From the NCBI GenBank assembly GCA_036377055.1, contig DASUZD010000146.1, positions 1-6,683 of the forward strand: a stretch of 6,683 nt of DNA. Reading direction: 5' to 3'. This stretch comes from DASUZD01 sp036377055. GTDB lineage: Bacteria > Actinomycetota > Thermoleophilia > Gaiellales > Gaiellaceae. The translations under genes and the position numbers were made by a program. This document shows positions 1-4,850 of this stretch, in pieces (the first letter of the stretch is position 1; each line of letters starts with the position of its first letter). Below the pieces are notes generated by a model that was given only the letters and a program-made list of their open reading frames with translations, was not told where the DNA came from and made no database searches.

Positions 1-166
1 CGAGCGCGGCCACCTCGCCGGCGGCGACGAGCTCGACTCGTGCGCCGTGCAACCCCGAGGGCGCGCTGCCGAGTGCGATCGAAGGCCGGACGACGCCGTA
101 GACGACGAGGCCCGCCGTCGGCCCGGGAGATGTCTCTCGAGGCGACGTCTGCTCCTGAACGGCCAT
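1..166 (-). CDS. gvpF: Gas vesicle protein GvpF/GvpL family, N-terminal fragment (runs off the left edge)
   Basis: Reading leftward from the ATG at 166-164, an open frame of 55 codons continues to the window edge. It begins MAVQEQTSPR, and residues 20-28 read LVVYGVVRP, followed at 41-55 by GARVELVAAGEVAAL. The pattern of a hydrophobic strand with YGVVR, then a Gly-rich turn, then V-L-V-x-x-G-x-V/L-A-A-L is the N-terminal signature of the GvpF/GvpL family, accessory proteins that contact GvpA during vesicle assembly. The start lies only 3 nt after the stop of the upstream gvpA (170-172), so it belongs to the same operon. Upstream bases contain a weak purine-rich site (GGAAG). In Streptomyces clusters gvpF follows gvpA, which favours GvpF over GvpL, but the fragment cannot separate the two. 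About three quarters or more of the protein lies outside the window. Confidence 0.82.
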   Translation of the reverse strand, partial: MAVQEQTSPRETSPGPTAGLVVYGVVRPSIALGSAPSGLHGARVELVAAGEVAAL

Positions 167-169
167 GGC

Positions 170-538
170 CTACTTCCGTCCGGCGCGCTGCCGCTCCTTG
201 TCGCCGCCACCGGAGAACGCCTCCTTGGCGCCTTCGACCATGCCCTTGGCCTTGCCGTCCCCGTTGTCGTCGCCGCGAAGCTCCTTCAGCCCGGCCGCCT
301 CCGTCTGCGTCAGGTCGAGCCGGTTCACGGCTTCGGCGAAGCGCAGGTAGGTGTCGATGCTCGCGATCACGATCCGCGCGTCGATCGTGATCAGCTCGAT
401 CCCGATCACGGAGACGCGCACGTACGCGTCGATCACGAGCCCCTTGTCGAGGATCAGGTCGATGACGTCGACGAGGCCGCTCGGGCTCGGCGCGCGCTGG
501 AGGTAGTTGCTCGAAGTGCCGTGGGTCGCGATCGCCAT
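170..538 (-). CDS. gvpA: Gas vesicle structural protein GvpA (operon-distal copy)
   Basis: This 122-aa protein has the GvpA core at residues 20-74: SGLVDVIDLILDKGLVID, AYVRVSVIGIEL, ARIVIASIDTYLRFAEAV. This is the amphipathic, strand-forming subunit that polymerises into the ribbed protein shell of gas vesicles. Cyanobacterial and haloarchaeal GvpA are about 70-75 aa; here a charged, Gly/Lys-rich tail (about 75-122) follows, as in actinobacterial GvpA. The ATG is preceded by a strong Shine-Dalgarno (TAAGGAGGGAC-ATG) whose first three bases are the TAA stop of the upstream gene, so the two are probably translationally coupled; the spacing is rather short. The next gene, gvpF-like, begins 3 nt downstream. 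The first 74 residues differ from the other GvpA copy (1402-941) only by three Ile/Val exchanges. GvpJ or GvpS, minor GvpA homologues, are less likely given the near identity of the copies and the canonical core. Confidence 0.93.
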   Translation of the reverse strand: MAIATHGTSSNYLQRAPSPSGLVDVIDLILDKGLVIDAYVRVSVIGIELITIDARIVIASIDTYLRFAEAVNRLDLTQTEAAGLKELRGDDNGDGKAKGMVEGAKEAFSGGGDKERQRAGRK

Positions 539-546
539 GTCCCTCC

Positions 547-921
547 TTAGCTCGTCAGCGCCTTGCGGCGCGCTTCGCGGTTCTTCGCCCGCTCGCCCTG
601 GGCGCGCTCGATCTGCTCGAGTTGCTTTCGTGGAATCTGCGGCCTGGAAGCTTGCGAGCCGCGTAGCTGCTTCGACTGCGCGCCGATCAGCTCCTTTGCC
701 TTCGTGACGAGGTTGCCGACGCCGTGCGACGAGCCGGCTTCCTTCAGCTTCGGCACCAGCTTGTCCTGGATCAGCCGCGGCAGCTTCTGCGCGCCGTATG
801 CGGCCGCGGCGCTCGCGGCACTTGCGGCCAGCGGCACGAAGATCTTCTTCGCCAGGGAATCCTTGCTCCCGCGCGGGTCGAGCTCCTGCACCTTCTCCTT
901 GGCTTCTTTGACAGCGCTCAC
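547..921 (-). CDS. Uncharacterised gas-vesicle-operon protein with Ala-rich hydrophobic segment
   Basis: Lying between the two gvpA copies on the same strand, this frame encodes 124 aa from the GTG at 921-919. I chose this start because GGAGGTGA lies 4 nt upstream of the GTG. An in-frame ATG at 951 (134 aa) would overlap the end of the upstream gvpA by 11 nt, but has no visible ribosome site; a TTG at 987 is less likely still. The protein has a charged N-terminus (1-26), one hydrophobic Ala-rich segment (about 27-44, IFVPLAASAASAAAAYGA), a helix with KLPRLIQDKLVPKL (46-59), and a strongly basic Gln/Arg-rich C-terminus. I do not recognise a named family. The Ala-rich segment ending in YGA resembles residues 29-43 of the divergently encoded SRPBCC protein. 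Position suggests a role in vesicle assembly or anchoring, which is inference. The stop TAA forms part of the ribosome site of the next gvpA. Confidence 0.8.
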   Translation of the reverse strand: MSAVKEAKEKVQELDPRGSKDSLAKKIFVPLAASAASAAAAYGAQKLPRLIQDKLVPKLKEAGSSHGVGNLVTKAKELIGAQSKQLRGSQASRPQIPRKQLEQIERAQGERAKNREARRKALTS

Positions 922-940
922 GGCGTCACCTCCGTCCTTT

Positions 941-1402
941 TCACGAGCCATCGCTGTGGTCGCCGTCGTGCCCGACTCGATTCGCAATCTCGCGCGCGGC
1001 CGCCGCCGCGGCGCCGATCGCGGCCGCGGCCGCCGCGCCCTTCGCGGCCTTCCGGAGCGGCGAGCCGGACTCGCCCGGGACGAGCTTCTTCTCGACGCCC
1101 TCGATCGCGCCCTCCGACTCCTTCTCGGCGCCCTTCTCCTGGAGCTCCGGGAGCCCCGCGAGCTCCGTCTCGGTCAGGTCGAGCCGGTTGACGGCCTCGG
1201 CGAAGCGGAGGTAGGTGTCGACGCTTGCGATCACGATGCGCGCGTCGATCGTGACGAGCTCGATCCCGATCACCGAGACGCGCACGTACGCGTCGATGAC
1301 GAGCCCCTTGTCGAGGATCAGGTCGACGACGTCGACGAGGCCGCTCGGGCTGGGCGCGCGCTGGAGGTAGTTGCTGGATGTGCCGTGAGTTGCGATCGCC
1401 AT
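941..1402 (-). CDS. gvpA: Gas vesicle structural protein GvpA with Ala-rich C-terminal extension (operon-proximal copy)
   Basis: This 153-aa protein has residues 1-74 matching the second copy except I26V, I50V and I61V, including ILDKGLVIDAYVRVS and ARIVIASVDTYLRFAEAV, the diagnostic GvpA core. The tail is twice as long as usual for actinobacterial copies' charged tail: a Glu/Lys-rich stretch (88-107) and then an Ala-rich, potentially helical or membrane-active segment (about 116-140, with two runs of six Ala), ending in an acidic His/Asp/Ser-rich tip. It is probably a shell subunit or a specialised variant whose tail sits on the vesicle surface; this is inference. It is the first gene of the leftward operon. 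The ATG at 1402 has no evident Shine-Dalgarno upstream (GGCGCCCG-ATG), so it may be read from a very short leader. The next gene begins about 20 nt downstream, or overlaps by 11 nt if its upstream ATG is used. Confidence 0.91.
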   Translation of the reverse strand: MAIATHGTSSNYLQRAPSPSGLVDVVDLILDKGLVIDAYVRVSVIGIELVTIDARIVIASVDTYLRFAEAVNRLDLTETELAGLPELQEKGAEKESEGAIEGVEKKLVPGESGSPLRKAAKGAAAAAAIGAAAAAAREIANRVGHDGDHSDGS

Positions 1403-1515
1403 CGGGCGCCGTGGCTATCCCCGGCTCATCGGGTTTTCAATCACTCCGCGCGAGGTTTACGAACAAGACCCCGCCGGAAGTCCTGTTGAAAACCGCAAAT
1501 GAAAGGGGTCGGCCG
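1403..1515. promoter_or_regulatory. Divergent promoter region of the gvp operon and the SRPBCC gene
   Basis: This 113-nt gap lies between two divergent starts. It holds a perfect 9-bp inverted repeat, GGTTTTCAA (1432-1440) and TTGAAAACC (1486-1494). For the leftward operon, TTGAAA (1440-1435, inside the left arm) is followed after 17 nt by TAGCCA (1417-1412), a poor -10 hexamer; transcription from it would start within a few bases of the gvpA ATG, in line with the missing ribosome site. I see no convincing -10 for the rightward gene. GGTTT-type -35 motifs of SigB-like sigma factors were considered, but the partner GGGTA-type boxes match only partly. The location is firm; the individual elements are weak. 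Confidence 0.45.
1432..1494. repeat. 9-bp perfect inverted repeat in the divergent gvp promoter region
   Basis: The arms GGTTTTCAA (1432-1440) and TTGAAAACC (1486-1494) are separated by 45 nt. They are AT-rich against a GC-rich background and lie symmetrically between the divergent genes, as expected for paired regulator sites or mirrored promoter elements. A 9-bp match could still be chance. Confidence 0.5.
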
Positions 1516-2343
1516 ATGGCCGAGAACACCAATACCGATCAGAACGGCACGGGGCGAGCGAAGGCGCTCCTCTCGTCGCTGATGACGAAGGAGGTCGCGA
1601 TCCCCGCGGCTGCGACGGCCGCGGCGGCGCTCGCCTACGGCGCCCGCCAGGCCGGGTCGGAAGCGAAGGAGAAGGTCGAGCAGGAGGCCGAGGAGGTCGG
1701 TCGCCACGGCGCGGAGGGCGCGAAGCAGGGTCTCACCAGTGGCGGCGTCGGGAAGCTCGCATCGAAGATCGTCCCGGGCGCCGGAGGCGGCGGAGGCGGC
1801 GGTCACAAGCCGAAGAAGACGCGGCGCCTACCGATCCAGCGCTGGACCGACGTCGCAGTCCCGGTCGACAAGGCCTACGAGCAGTGGACGAAGTTCGAGG
1901 AGTTCCCGAAGTTCATGCACCGCGTCCTCAACGTGAAGCAGGAGGGCGACAAGAAGGTCTCGTGGGACGAGAAGATCTGGTTCAGCAAGCGCCACTGGGA
2001 AGGCGAGATCACCGACAAGCGCAAGAACCGGCGCGTCGCCTGGAAGACGACGTCGGGGATGTCGCACGCGGGCGTCGTCACCTTCCACTCGCTCGACGAC
2101 TCCCTCACGCGCGTGATGGTGACGATGGACTTCGTCCCGCAGGGGATGATCGAAAAGATGGCGTCGGGGCTGCGGTTCGTGAAGCGCGCAGTTCAGGCGG
2201 ATCTCGCGCGGTACAAGGCGTTCGTCGAGTTCAAGGAGGTCGACGACCTCGAGTACAAGGCCCGGCCGGCCGAGGCGAAGGAAGACGGCGACGAGCGCGC
2301 GAAACGTCGCGAGGAGCGGCGGGAGGCGGCCTCGCGAAGCTAG
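1516..2343 (+). CDS. SRPBCC (START-like/polyketide cyclase-dehydrase fold) protein associated with gas-vesicle clusters
   Basis: This 275-aa protein starts at the ATG at 1516, preceded by GAAAGGGG (1501-1508) at suitable spacing; the frame is open further upstream, but those codons lie in promoter sequence. Its layout is: a polar N-terminus; an Ala-rich hydrophobic segment (about 27-43, ending AYGA); a charged helix (49-70); a Gly-rich linker (88-96) and basic patch (KPKKTRR); the SRPBCC domain (about 105-240); and a highly charged Arg/Glu C-terminal helix (245-275). Domain markers are VPVDKAYEQWTKFEEFPKFM, the strand-turn-strand WEGEITDKRKNRRVAWKT, VTFHSLDDSLTRVMV and the C-terminal helix after VPQGM. 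Proteins of this kind are known beside Streptomyces gvp operons; SRPBCC folds usually bind hydrophobic ligands, but no ligand or reaction is established for this branch. It is transcribed divergently from the gvp operon and probably belongs to the same functional locus. Confidence 0.87.
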   Translation: MAENTNTDQNGTGRAKALLSSLMTKEVAIPAAATAAAALAYGARQAGSEAKEKVEQEAEEVGRHGAEGAKQGLTSGGVGKLASKIVPGAGGGGGGGHKPKKTRRLPIQRWTDVAVPVDKAYEQWTKFEEFPKFMHRVLNVKQEGDKKVSWDEKIWFSKRHWEGEITDKRKNRRVAWKTTSGMSHAGVVTFHSLDDSLTRVMVTMDFVPQGMIEKMASGLRFVKRAVQADLARYKAFVEFKEVDDLEYKARPAEAKEDGDERAKRREERREAASRS

Positions 2344-2420
2344 CTCTCTCCTGTGTACGAACGGTACGACCAGGGAAGAGAACGCGTACGTAACGCGCTT
2401 ACGAACGGAAGGAGCACGTG

Positions 2421-2618
2421 ATGTATTCGAGAACGGTCGCACCTGCGCGACCGCGCATCGGTCTTCTGGGGATCCTCTACCTCGTCATCGGGTTGATCGT
2501 CGCCGCCACGCACCACTACTTCGCGAACCTGCACACGCTGAAGCAGATCCTCTCGGCGGTCCTGGCCGTCGTCCTCTGGCCGTTGCTGCTGATCGGGATC
2601 GACCTGCACGTCCACTAA
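2421..2618 (+). CDS. Small two-helix membrane protein, unknown function
   Basis: This 65-aa protein starts at the ATG at 2421, with GGAAGGAG (2407-2414) six bases upstream; a GTG at 2418 would sit too close to that site. The sequence has a short basic N-terminus (MYSRTVAPARPR), a first hydrophobic helix (about 13-28, IGLLGILYLVIGLIVA), a short His/Tyr/Asn loop (THHYFANLHTLKQ) and a second helix (about 44-60), ending in IDLHVH. It is predicted to be a hairpin-shaped inner-membrane protein. It lies 77 nt after the SRPBCC gene on the same strand and may share its transcript, although the gap is long enough for its own promoter. I do not recognise a named family. Conserved-looking codon use and the strong ribosome site support that it is real. 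Confidence 0.78.
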   Translation: MYSRTVAPARPRIGLLGILYLVIGLIVAATHHYFANLHTLKQILSAVLAVVLWPLLLIGIDLHVH

Positions 2619-2663
2619 GCCGCTTTCGCCCGCCCGAACGTTCAAATCGGTGAACGCGAAAAG

Positions 2664-2681
2664 ATAGGCCGTTCGGCCTAT
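2664..2681. terminator. Stem-loop after the small membrane protein gene, possible terminator
   Basis: ATAGGCC (2664-2670) and GGCCTAT (2675-2681) form a perfect 7-bp stem with a four-base loop, 45 nt after the stop at 2618. On the + strand it is followed by TTGAGAG, not a proper U-tract. On the other strand the stem is followed by CTTTTCG. It is the best candidate for separating the upstream unit from the Calx-beta genes. Confidence 0.45.
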
Positions 2682-2709
2682 TGAGAGCGCGTGCAAAGCC
2701 ACGTAGCCT
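2681..2709 (+). promoter_or_regulatory. Candidate promoter for the Calx-beta gene pair
   Basis: TTGAGA (2681-2686) and TAGCCT (2704-2709) are separated by 17 nt, resembling a housekeeping promoter with a good -35 and a mediocre -10. The -10 overlaps the left arm of the downstream stem-loop, so a transcript from this promoter would begin near 2716 and lack that arm. It is a single weak match. Confidence 0.3.
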
Positions 2710-2734
2710 CTCCTCTATCGGGAGAGGGGAGGCT
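2705..2734 (+). promoter_or_regulatory. 12-bp stem-loop that encloses the ribosome-binding site of the first Calx-beta gene
   Basis: AGCCTCTCCTCT (2705-2716) pairs over its whole length, with one G-U, with AGAGGGGAGGCT (2723-2734) across a six-base loop. The right arm contains GGGGAGG (2726-2732), the Shine-Dalgarno of the ATG at 2740. In an RNA starting upstream of 2705 this would hide the ribosome site. The pairing is seen directly; a regulatory role is inference. Confidence 0.55.
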
Positions 2735-2739
2735 GTGGC

Positions 2740-3483
2740 ATGAGCGGGCGTCGGGATCGGCGACTGTGGCAACTCCGTCGCATCGCAGCGGCGGCGATGG
2801 TCCTGCTCGCGATGGGCGTGCTTGCGACGATCGGCTACGCGAGCTCGTCCAGATTCGCTGCGGCCACCTCCTACGGCTACGAGTACTGCACGACGCCGTC
2901 GCAGTACCAGTACTGCTCGACGAGCACGTCCACGACCACGACGACCACGCCTACCTCGACATCGACATCCACGTCGACGACAACGACCACTACGCCGACG
3001 ACGACCTCCACGTCCACGAGCACGTCGACCTCCACGTCGACCTCAACCTCGACCAGCACGAGCACGTCGACGACGACGCCGACCAGCACGAAGCCCGGGA
3101 AGGGCTGCGGCGACAAGAACCACCTGCACGAGCGTTTCGCCGAGTGCAAGGTCGCGATCGCGGACGGCTCGGTCAGGGAGGGCAAGCTCGGAACCGTTTC
3201 TTACGTCACCTTCACCGTCCAGCTCTCGGACAAGCCGCTCTGGCCAGTCACGGTCAGCTACGGCACAGCGCCGGGGACGGCGACGGCGAGCTCCGACTAT
3301 CTCCCGATCAGCGGAACGCTCAGCTTCCCCGTCGGCGTTCAGACGAAGACGCTGACGGTGACGGTGATCGGCGATAAGGTCAAGGAGGCCAACGAGACCT
3401 TCTACGTGAACCTCTCGAATCCAAGCGCGAACGCGTACCTCGGCGACGGCCAGGCCCTCGGGACGATCATCAATGACGACTAA
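2740..3483 (+). CDS. Exported Calx-beta domain protein with Thr/Ser-rich linker (paralogue 1)
   Basis: This 247-aa protein starts at the ATG at 2740, seven bases after GGGGAGG. A basic N-terminus (RRDRRLWQLRR) precedes a hydrophobic signal or anchor segment (about 15-33). Next come a Tyr/Cys patch (YGYEYC...YQYC, Cys50 and Cys59), a Thr/Ser/Pro-only linker (60-117), the motif KPGKGCGDKNHLHER (118-132) with Cys123 and Cys137, and one Calx-beta domain (about 134-247). Domain hallmarks are VREGKLGTVSYVTFTVQLS, APGTATASSDYLPISGTLSFPVG, VTVIGDKVKEANETFYVNLS and the terminal INDD. Calx-beta domains are about 100-residue immunoglobulin-like sandwiches, many of which bind calcium through acidic loops. 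The linker probably spans the cell wall and may be O-glycosylated; this is inference. It is likely surface-exposed, with no enzymatic domain. Its last codons overlap the start of the second paralogue by 11 nt. Confidence 0.9.
   Translation: MSGRRDRRLWQLRRIAAAAMVLLAMGVLATIGYASSSRFAAATSYGYEYCTTPSQYQYCSTSTSTTTTTTPTSTSTSTSTTTTTTPTTTSTSTSTSTSTSTSTSTSTSTSTTTPTSTKPGKGCGDKNHLHERFAECKVAIADGSVREGKLGTVSYVTFTVQLSDKPLWPVTVSYGTAPGTATASSDYLPISGTLSFPVGVQTKTLTVTVIGDKVKEANETFYVNLSNPSANAYLGDGQALGTIINDD
2917..3090 (+). repeat. Thr/Ser-coding low-complexity repeat (paralogue 1 linker)
   Basis: This tract is built almost wholly of ACG, ACC, TCG, TCC and AGC codons, giving imperfect 3- and 6-base periodicity. It encodes residues 60-117 of the first Calx-beta protein. 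Because the repeat unit is codon-sized, slippage would change linker length without breaking the frame. It also creates long open shadow frames on both strands. Confidence 0.85.
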
Positions 3484-4108
3484 GGCGCGCAGCTACCTGA
3501 GGCGAAGGGGCATCGGCCCCGGGCGCGCGCTGCTCGCGGTCGGAGTCGTGGCGTACGTCTTCGGCGCGGGGATCCTGATCGGCGGGTTCGGCGTCGGCCG
3601 CTCGAGCGCGAGCTCGGCGTACGAGTACTCGACGACGATCACGACGTCGACGAGCACCAGCACCTCGACGAGCACGAGCACCTCGACGACGACCACGACG
3701 ACGCCGACCATCACGAAGCCCGGCAAGGGCTGCGGCGACAAGAACCACTTGCACGAGCGCCGCTTCGAGTGCAAGGTCGTGATCTCCGGGGCCTCCGTCA
3801 AGGAGGGGAAGGCGGGATTCGTCTCGTACGTCAACCTGACCGTCGCGCTCTCGGGAAGCCCCCTCAGCACGGTCACCGTCGACTACGCGACCGCGCCGGG
3901 CACGGCGACGCCGAACGTCGACTACCTGCCGATCAGCGGCACGCTCAGCTTCCCGGTCGGCACTTCGACGAGGACGCTGTCGGTCACGGTGATCGGCGAC
4001 AGCGCCGCCGAGGCGAGCGAGACGTTCCTCGTGAACCTCTCGAACCCGAGCGCGAACGCGTACCTCGGCAATAGCCAAGCCGTCGGCACGATCCTCAACG
4101 ACGACTAG
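3473..4108 (+). CDS. Exported Calx-beta domain protein with Thr/Ser-rich linker (paralogue 2)
   Basis: This 211-aa protein starts at an ATG inside the last codons of paralogue 1 (overlap 3473-3483). No clear Shine-Dalgarno precedes it, which suggests termination-reinitiation coupling. The layout repeats paralogue 1: a basic start (RSYLRRRG), a hydrophobic segment (about 18-42, no clear signal-peptidase site, so it may stay anchored), a shorter Thr/Ser linker (53-81), the same KPGKGCGDKNHLHER motif (82-96) and one Calx-beta domain (about 98-211) ending LNDD. From the motif to the end the two proteins align without gaps, with roughly 74% identity by hand count (96 of 130). It lacks the two N-terminal Cys residues of paralogue 1. 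Tandem duplication is the simplest origin. The two may form a pair at the cell surface; this is inference. A 12-bp palindrome, ACGACTAGTCGT, spans its stop codon (4101-4112). Confidence 0.88.
   Translation: MTTKARSYLRRRGIGPGRALLAVGVVAYVFGAGILIGGFGVGRSSASSAYEYSTTITTSTSTSTSTSTSTSTTTTTTPTITKPGKGCGDKNHLHERRFECKVVISGASVKEGKAGFVSYVNLTVALSGSPLSTVTVDYATAPGTATPNVDYLPISGTLSFPVGTSTRTLSVTVIGDSAAEASETFLVNLSNPSANAYLGNSQAVGTILNDD
3629..3715 (+). repeat. Thr/Ser-coding low-complexity repeat (paralogue 2 linker)
   Basis: This tract has the same codon-sized composition as the repeat in paralogue 1, but is half as long (residues 53-81). The length difference between otherwise closely similar paralogues fits repeat expansion or contraction. 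Confidence 0.8.
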
Positions 4109-4177
4109 TCGTAGGTCGCGCGGGATTCGCCTGATCGGCTAGGTCTCACGTCGGCTGCGACGAACTGAATACGTCAC

Positions 4178-4384
4178 ATGGACCTCGTCAAAGGCGCAGC
4201 CATCCTCGCGCAGCGCATCGCCGGCGCCGAGCACCGGCACGAAGGCCAGTGGCGCCGCTGGTCTCGCGAGGCGCCTGCGCCGAGCGATCCGCGTTGCGTC
4301 GAGTGCGGCGGGCCGGTGGCCGAGTCGCTCGCCGTGCTCGGGTCGCTCCGCTGCGGCGACTGCGCTCCTCGCGGAGCGGCGTAG
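4178..4384 (+). CDS. Small zinc-ribbon-like protein, unknown function
   Basis: This 68-aa protein starts at the ATG at 4178; no strong ribosome site is visible and the gap after the Calx-beta pair is 69 nt. The N-terminal half (1-32) is helical and basic (VKGAAILAQRIAGAEHR, then QWRRWSRE). The C-terminal half has two CxxC knuckles, CVECGG (residues 40-45) and CGDC (59-62), about 15 residues apart, the spacing of a short zinc ribbon. Strong G/C at third codon positions supports coding. It could be a small nucleic-acid-binding or regulatory protein or a protein-interaction module; nothing visible decides this. A perfect 6-bp stem (4363-4368 with 4373-4378, loop TCGC) lies in its last codons. 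It may instead be a chance frame, but the paired CxxC motifs make that less likely. Confidence 0.6.
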   Translation: MDLVKGAAILAQRIAGAEHRHEGQWRRWSREAPAPSDPRCVECGGPVAESLAVLGSLRCGDCAPRGAA

Positions 4385-4513
4385 AGCAGGGTTTTCAGCC
4401 GCCGCATCCGCGAAGAACGTTTGGAAGTCGTAAATCCTCGCCGGCAGGGCGCGAGGTGAGCGCCTCCCCGGCGTCTTCCTGATGAGCGGGCGAGAGGCGA
4501 TTCGTCGCCATGA

Positions 4514-4570
4514 CGACGCTCATGGGCGGAGGGGTTCGTTGCGAGCGTCGGGAGAGGCGGACCCCTCCGC
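4514..4570. other. Two interleaved perfect stems (pseudoknot-like topology)
   Basis: CGACGCTC (4514-4521) is complementary to GAGCGTCG (4543-4550), and GCGGAGGGGT (4526-4535) is complementary to ACCCCTCCGC (4561-4570). The order of arms is A-B-A'-B', which gives either an H-type pseudoknot with connecting segments of 4, 7 and 10 nt, or two mutually exclusive hairpins. Confidence 0.4.
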
Positions 4571-4594
4571 TCTCCGTCGTAGAGCAGAGGTCGA

Positions 4595-4629
4595 CGGGCG
4601 ACGCGGGATGCGGCCTGCCGCGTCGCCCG
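4595..4629. other. 12-bp perfect stem-loop
   Basis: CGGGCGACGCGG (4595-4606) and CCGCGTCGCCCG (4618-4629) are exact reverse complements around an 11-base loop. There is no T-run on either side, so it is not a classical intrinsic terminator, although actinobacterial terminators often lack one. Confidence 0.5.
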
Positions 4630-4850
4630 CCTAAGCCCACCGCAGACGAGCGGGCAGCGGGAGAGGGTTTCCGCCCGCCGCCTGCTTCTCGGGCCTACCC
4701 GTCAGTTTCGCGCATTTGCGCGGCGTCCTTCATCCGGCGGCCAAATCGGTCGCAGAACCCTCGGATTCGGGCTGTTGCGCGGACGGCCCGTGCCGATGAC
4801 GATCCTGCGCTTGCCAGGGGACTGACGGCAGTCATTCTCGGTCGAGTGCA

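Noticed and set aside
563..1489. Long + strand frame of 308 codons opposite the gvp operon
   Set aside because: It is the antisense shadow of two gvpA genes and the inter-gvpA gene, whose families and ribosome sites are clear; no domain is visible in the shadow.
2917..3090. Possible CRISPR-like or satellite array
   Set aside because: There are no constant repeats with unique spacers; periodicity is 3 and 6 bases inside a coding frame.
2877..3185. Antisense Val/Asp repeat protein
   Set aside because: It is the reverse-strand reading of the same ACG/TCG codon repeat; long open frames are forced by the composition.
2691..3377. Frame encoding His/Asp-rich repeats that look metal-binding
   Set aside because: It is the Thr/Ser codon repeat read one base out of frame. 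The real frame has the signal segment, ribosome site and Calx-beta domain.
3440..3500. One Calx-beta protein split by a frameshift, or a programmed frameshift fusion
   Set aside because: The second frame has its own ATG, basic start and hydrophobic segment, the first ends naturally at the domain's terminal NDD, and there is no slippery sequence.
4660..4800. Possible tRNA or known small RNA in the gene-poor region
   Set aside because: No T-loop GGTTCGA-like box paired with an acceptor stem, and no core motifs of RNase P, tmRNA or SRP RNA were found by eye.
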